Below, piece by piece: positions 14,646-16,928 of a stretch of DNA of 16,928 bases. Positions within the stretch are counted from its first letter, which is position 1. The number at the start of each line of letters is the position of its first letter. The stretch comes from an uncultured Oscillospiraceae bacterium (GTDB taxonomy: Bacteria > Bacillota > Clostridia > Oscillospirales > Acutalibacteraceae), in assembly GCA_900547105.1 (NCBI GenBank), contig URFL01000020.1, positions 1 through 16,928 on the forward strand, read 5' to 3'. The translations under genes were made by a program, and so were the position numbers. Below the pieces are notes generated by a model. The model did no database searches and had not been told where the DNA came from. It saw nothing but the letters and a program-made list of their open reading frames with translations.

Positions 14646-15452
14646 TCACTTGCTTTTCCGGCGCGCTTCGCGACGCTCACGCAGCTTGCGGGTCAGATCG
14701 GTATCCTTCAGCCGCTGCAAATCCGGAAACGCGCGATAAAACCGCGCTGCGCGTTTGTCGCGTTCCTGCTCGCGCTGGGCGCGGCGGGCTTTCAGCTCCT
14801 CCAGCTCCTCGCGGCTGTACGCGCGCGCTTTGGCGGCTGCCGAGGCGCTGGCAGTGGCACCCGCCGCCAGATTCTTGCCCAAGCCCTCCGCCACTTCGCG
14901 GATGCGCGCTTCCATCTCGTCCAGCAGGCGGATCTGCTTTTTGATCTTGAGCAGCGCCGCCACCGTGACACACATATCCACTGCCAGCACAGCCAGCGCC
15001 ACCGCCAGTAGAATGTGCCCCGCCAACGGATGCACCCAGCGGATCAGCTTCATTACCAGCGGGTGCACCAGCCGCAGCGCCGCCACGCACGCGACACCCC
15101 ACAGCAGCGAAAACCGCAGGCAAACATAGCCGCCCAGCTGGAACGGCAAATCCGAATAATCCCACCATTTTTGGTGGAAGATTTTTTCCAGCACAAAGCC
15201 GGTCACAAATTCGATCAGGCTGGTCAACAGCACCGACCCCACAAACAGCAGCAACAGGTTGCCCTGCACCGGCGACAGGCACAGCACGATCAGCGACACG
15301 CCGCACCCGTAGATGGGGCAAACCGGCCCCGCCAAAAAGCCGCGGTTGACAAAATGACCCTCGTTCACCGCGACAAACATCACCTCGCAGCACCAACCGG
15401 CAAAGGCGTAGATCAAAAAGACCCACACCCATTCGTACAAACTGTTCGGCAT
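14646..15452 (-). CDS. Putative ABC-transporter-permease-like membrane protein (PF06541 type)
   Basis: 268 residues. The N-terminal 165 residues hold about five membrane segments with hallmarks of the CmpB/DUF1113 family: FAGWCCEV, NRGFLAGPVCPIYGCG (36-51), WWDYSDLPFQLGGYVCLRFS. The C-terminal 100 residues are cytoplasmic, highly charged and probably coiled (REELEELKARRAQREQERDK), ending very basic. No ATPase partner is nearby, and the biochemical role of the family is not established, so the transporter label is nominal. Start: ATG 15452 with AAGGAGAG seven bases upstream; an in-frame ATG at 15506 has no ribosome binding site and lies on top of the promoter. Transcription may run on into the VanRS-like genes. 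Confidence 0.85.
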   Translation of the reverse strand: MPNSLYEWVWVFLIYAFAGWCCEVMFVAVNEGHFVNRGFLAGPVCPIYGCGVSLIVLCLSPVQGNLLLLFVGSVLLTSLIEFVTGFVLEKIFHQKWWDYSDLPFQLGGYVCLRFSLLWGVACVAALRLVHPLVMKLIRWVHPLAGHILLAVALAVLAVDMCVTVAALLKIKKQIRLLDEMEARIREVAEGLGKNLAAGATASASAAAKARAYSREELEELKARRAQREQERDKRAARFYRAFPDLQRLKDTDLTRKLRERREARRKSK

Positions 15453-15483
15453 AGTTTTCTCTCCTTCGCTCGCTTTTGAGCCA

Positions 15484-15512
15484 AGTATACCACAACCGGC
15501 CACCAAAAGCTA
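15484..15512 (-). promoter_or_regulatory. Extended -10 promoter of the PF06541-type gene
   Basis: On the minus strand TGG-TATACT (-10 at 15489-15484) with a poor -35 TAGCTT at 17-base spacing (15512-15507). The leader before ATG 15452 would be about 25 bases. Confidence 0.6.
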
Positions 15513-15533
15513 CTGCCATTCGCCGCCGGCGAC

Positions 15534-15568
15534 AAAAAGAGGAGCAGGGACTTGCTCCCTACTCCTCT
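15534..15568 (-). terminator. Intrinsic terminator of the small Gly-rich protein gene
   Basis: Read on the minus strand, AGAGGAG-T-AGGGA pairs with TCCCT-G-CTCCTCT around GCAAG, followed by TTTTT. It starts 11 bases after the stop codon of the small gene. Confidence 0.88.
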
Positions 15569-15579
15569 CCCCTTGTAGA

Positions 15580-15777
15580 TTATTTTGTCAGAAAATAACC
15601 TATAAAAACAGCTACAATTATGATTAACCAAATCGGTGGCTGATTGTTTTGATTGTTGTTTGGCGGCTTTTTCCCGCCTCCGCCACCACCCCCGCCGCCG
15701 TTGTTGCGGTGGAACGCGGTCATGTAGTGACCATATCCCGAGCTGCCGCTGCCAAAATAGCCCCAATCGTCTGCCAT
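15580..15777 (-). CDS. Small Gly/Asn-rich single-span membrane protein, unknown function
   Basis: 65 residues; no family recognised. Residues 1-24 are aromatic and Gly/Ser-rich (WGYFGSGSSGYGHY). Then come RNN, nine consecutive glycines (27-35), KKPP and an Asn/Gln/Pro stretch. The C-terminal hydrophobic helix is IWLIIIVAVFIGYFL (49-63), ending TK. This suggests a tail-anchored or small inner-membrane protein with a flexible outside or cytoplasmic arm. It is a real gene on layout: consensus promoter, AGGAGGGAT ribosome binding site eight bases before ATG 15777, and an intrinsic terminator. The nine Gly codons use GGC, GGG, GGT and GGA in mixed order, so the run is not simple base slippage. It is transcribed alone, upstream of and in line with the PF06541-type gene. 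Confidence 0.8.
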   Translation of the reverse strand: MADDWGYFGSGSSGYGHYMTAFHRNNGGGGGGGGGKKPPNNNQNNQPPIWLIIIVAVFIGYFLTK

Positions 15778-15841
15778 CGTGATCCCTCCTGTTATCTCGA
15801 CGCTTTCCGCTGCCGCCCGGCGAGCGGTCCTTCCATCTCCG

Positions 15842-15869
15842 AGTATAGCACATCCCTATTTTATGTCAA
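15842..15869 (-). promoter_or_regulatory. Strong SigA-type promoter of the small Gly-rich protein gene
   Basis: On the minus strand a perfect TTGACA (15869-15864), a 16-base spacer ending TGC, then TATACT (15847-15842). The leader is about 60 bases. Confidence 0.85.
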
Positions 15870-16041
15870 TATGTGGCAAGCCGTTTCACACGTGATGCGC
15901 CAAAAACGGTACACCCCCGCTTTTTCGCGCAAAAAAGGCGTCTGTTCCGTTCCAAATATTTCAACTAAATTTATATTTTAAAATGTCTTTATAGGCAGCT
16001 TTTGCATATACTATCCGTGGCGAAAGCCCATCATGGTAGTA
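15870..16041. other. Gene-free AT-rich stretch between divergent promoters
   Basis: The sequence becomes AT-rich toward the DUF3800 unit. No ribosome binding site with a matching frame was found. A minus-strand frame across 15961-16212 ends here but runs antisense through the DUF3800 leader RNA and has no start signal. It may mark a junction where the AT-rich unit was inserted. Confidence 0.4.
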
Positions 16042-16073
16042 TTGACTTTTGTACAAAAATATGATACTATAAT
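16042..16073 (+). promoter_or_regulatory. Promoter of the DUF3800 leader RNA
   Basis: TTGACT (16042-16047) with either TACTAT (16065-16070, 17-base spacing) or the better TATAAT (16068-16073, 20-base spacing). Transcription would start close to 16080, at the first leader hairpin. Confidence 0.65.
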
Positions 16074-16080
16074 GATGCAG

Positions 16081-16167
16081 GAGAGATACTTGGTATCTTT
16101 CATGCGCTGGCTTGGGCGCAAGCTCTGGGGCCACCGTAGGCGGGGAGCATATTCCCCGCCATTTTTT
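16081..16167 (+). ncRNA. Structured leader RNA of the DUF3800 gene (candidate DUF3800-type motif)
   Basis: Three stems in series. P1 is GAGAGATAC/GTATCTTTC (16081-16089 with 16093-16101, nine pairs, loop TTG). P2 is CGCTGG/CCACCG (16105-16110 with 16131-16136, one C-C mismatch) enclosing CTTG/CAAG with loop GGCG and a CTCTGGGG bulge. P3 is the terminator hairpin. Eleven conserved RNA motifs (DUF3800-I to XI) were reported upstream of DUF3800 genes by comparative genomics. This RNA sits in the same place, but I cannot tell from memory which motif, if any, it matches. It could be a cis-regulator or a separate short RNA. Confidence 0.6.
16139..16167 (+). terminator. Intrinsic terminator inside the DUF3800 leader
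   Basis: GGCGGGGA (16139-16146) pairs with TCCCCGCC (16153-16160) around GCATAT, followed by ATTTTTT. It lies after the promoter and before the DUF3800 start, so transcription of the gene needs read-through or antitermination. Confidence 0.88.
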
Positions 16168-16189
16168 ATGCTGTGTAAGGATGTTTAAT

Positions 16190-16870
16190 GTGAAGGAACT
16201 TAGCATTTTCATTGACGAATCCGGAGATTTCGGACAAACCGTAAACCAATCCCCTTTCTATATTGTGACGTTGGTTTTTCACAACCAAACGACCGATATT
16301 TCCGACCACATCGCCAGATTAAAAAGCTGGCTGAACGATGTCGATTTGGATGACGAATATATTCATACACATCCCATCATCCGAAAAGAAGAGCCCTATC
16401 ACCATTTAACTATAGATGAACGAAGAAAAATCCTGAACAGGATGCTGCGCTTTACCATGACCTGCCCTATACAATACTTTAATATCATCGTCAACAAAAG
16501 AGAGTGCAGCAACAAGCACGCCCTATCCGCCAGTATCGCCAAACAGCTATCGATGTTTATCGATCAAAACTCAGAGTATTTCTATTCCTTCGATCGCATT
16601 GTCGTATACTATGACAACGGACAAAACGAATTAAGCTACATATTAAATGCCATTTTAAACACGAAACTGTCGCTGGTGGAATTCAAGAACGCTTCTCCAA
16701 AGGAATATCAGCTGCTTCAGGTAGCGGATTTTATTTGCTCGATCGAATTATTAAAGCAGAAACGGCAAAACAATTTACTCACAAATTCGGAAAAAGCATT
16801 CTTTTACAAGCCGCAGGAGCTGCAAAAAAACTACATCAAATCCGTCGAAAAGAAACGGTTTAACCATTGA
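16190..16870 (+). CDS. DUF3800 domain protein
   Basis: 226 residues from GTG 16190. The DUF3800 family is recognised by FIDESGD near the N-terminus, YYDNGQ in the middle and LLQVADFI toward the C-terminus. The spread-out acidic residues (D and E of DESGD, D of YYDNG, D of VADF) would suit a metal-dependent nuclease-like site, but this is inference; the biochemical role is unknown. Start choice: AAGGA (16177-16181) is eight bases before GTG 16190, giving MKELSIFIDESGD; ATG 16181 is possible but has no spacing to the SD. The gene is AT-rich with codons such as AAA, ATT and TTA, unlike the GC-rich neighbours, which suggests lateral acquisition. It is expressed through a terminator-bearing leader RNA. 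Confidence 0.85.
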   Translation: MKELSIFIDESGDFGQTVNQSPFYIVTLVFHNQTTDISDHIARLKSWLNDVDLDDEYIHTHPIIRKEEPYHHLTIDERRKILNRMLRFTMTCPIQYFNIIVNKRECSNKHALSASIAKQLSMFIDQNSEYFYSFDRIVVYYDNGQNELSYILNAILNTKLSLVEFKNASPKEYQLLQVADFICSIELLKQKRQNNLLTNSEKAFFYKPQELQKNYIKSVEKKRFNH

Positions 16871-16928
16871 GCATTTGCGCCGGGGTTATCGTTGCCGTAG
16901 CCCTCAAGCAGATTGATTGCACCCCAGA
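16831..16928 (-). CDS. Possible 3' end of a convergent gene (partial)
   Basis: A minus-strand frame open from the window edge ends with TAG at 16833-16831 and reads WGAINLLEGYGNDNPGANAQ, then WLNRFF and a short tail. It resembles ordinary protein sequence, and the GC content rises right where the DUF3800 gene ends. It would overlap the DUF3800 3' end by 40 bases. Another minus frame is also open, to a stop at 16862-16860, so the call is tentative. No family is recognised. Confidence 0.3.
   Translation of the reverse strand, partial: WGAINLLEGYGNDNPGANAQWLNRFFSTDLM

Noticed and set aside
15961..16212. 83-codon minus-strand frame upstream of the DUF3800 gene
   Set aside because: It runs antisense through the leader RNA and its promoter. 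The tail (GLSPRIVYAKAAYKDIL) looks faintly protein-like and might be a relic, but there is not enough to call a pseudogene.

Overview
The window looks like chromosomal DNA of a GC-rich Clostridia member, probably a gut Oscillospiraceae/Ruminococcaceae relative. The pointers are a secreted family GH95 fucosidase carrying a dockerin, a lepA-hemW pair, a tandem glycine riboswitch ahead of an AGCS symporter, a VanR/VanS-type two-component system, SigA-type promoters with extended -10 boxes, AGGAGG-type ribosome binding sites, and clusters of palindromic intergenic repeats of the kind common in these genomes. The taxonomic call is inference; no rRNA or other marker is present.

Layout. Positions 1-129 hold the 3' half of a tRNA-Arg(CCU) gene with its terminator but no matching 5' half, which suggests the far attachment site of an element lying to the left. 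An NSS-family sodium-dependent transporter follows (296-1627, +). A very large secreted multi-domain GH95 fucosidase (1761-6629, -) faces it across two terminators. The fucosidase has a clear promoter with a cre-like site and a CACGTG pair directly upstream, suggesting carbon-source control. Divergently, lepA/EF4 (7108-8919, +) has a strong promoter and a TTG start. It is separated from its usual partner hemW (9686-10810, +) by about 770 bases filled with palindromic repeats.

From 10864 a promoter drives a tandem glycine riboswitch, an intrinsic terminator and an alanine/glycine:sodium symporter (11189-12742). Ten bases of the aptamer II core are perfectly complementary to the terminator's 5' side, so a glycine OFF switch limiting import is the simplest reading. 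A bidirectional terminator separates the symporter from a minus-strand block. That block is a PF06541-type membrane protein (14646-15452), a VanR-like regulator (13854-14555) overlapping a VanS-like kinase (12806-13873), and, upstream, a 65-residue Gly/Asn-rich single-span small protein (15580-15777) with its own promoter and terminator. No van resistance genes are present.

The right end is different in composition. An AT-rich DUF3800 gene (16190-16870, +) is preceded by its own promoter and a roughly 90-base structured RNA ending in an intrinsic terminator. This promoter / structured RNA / terminator / DUF3800 unit is the most likely under-described system in the window. A possible convergent gene end occupies the last bases.
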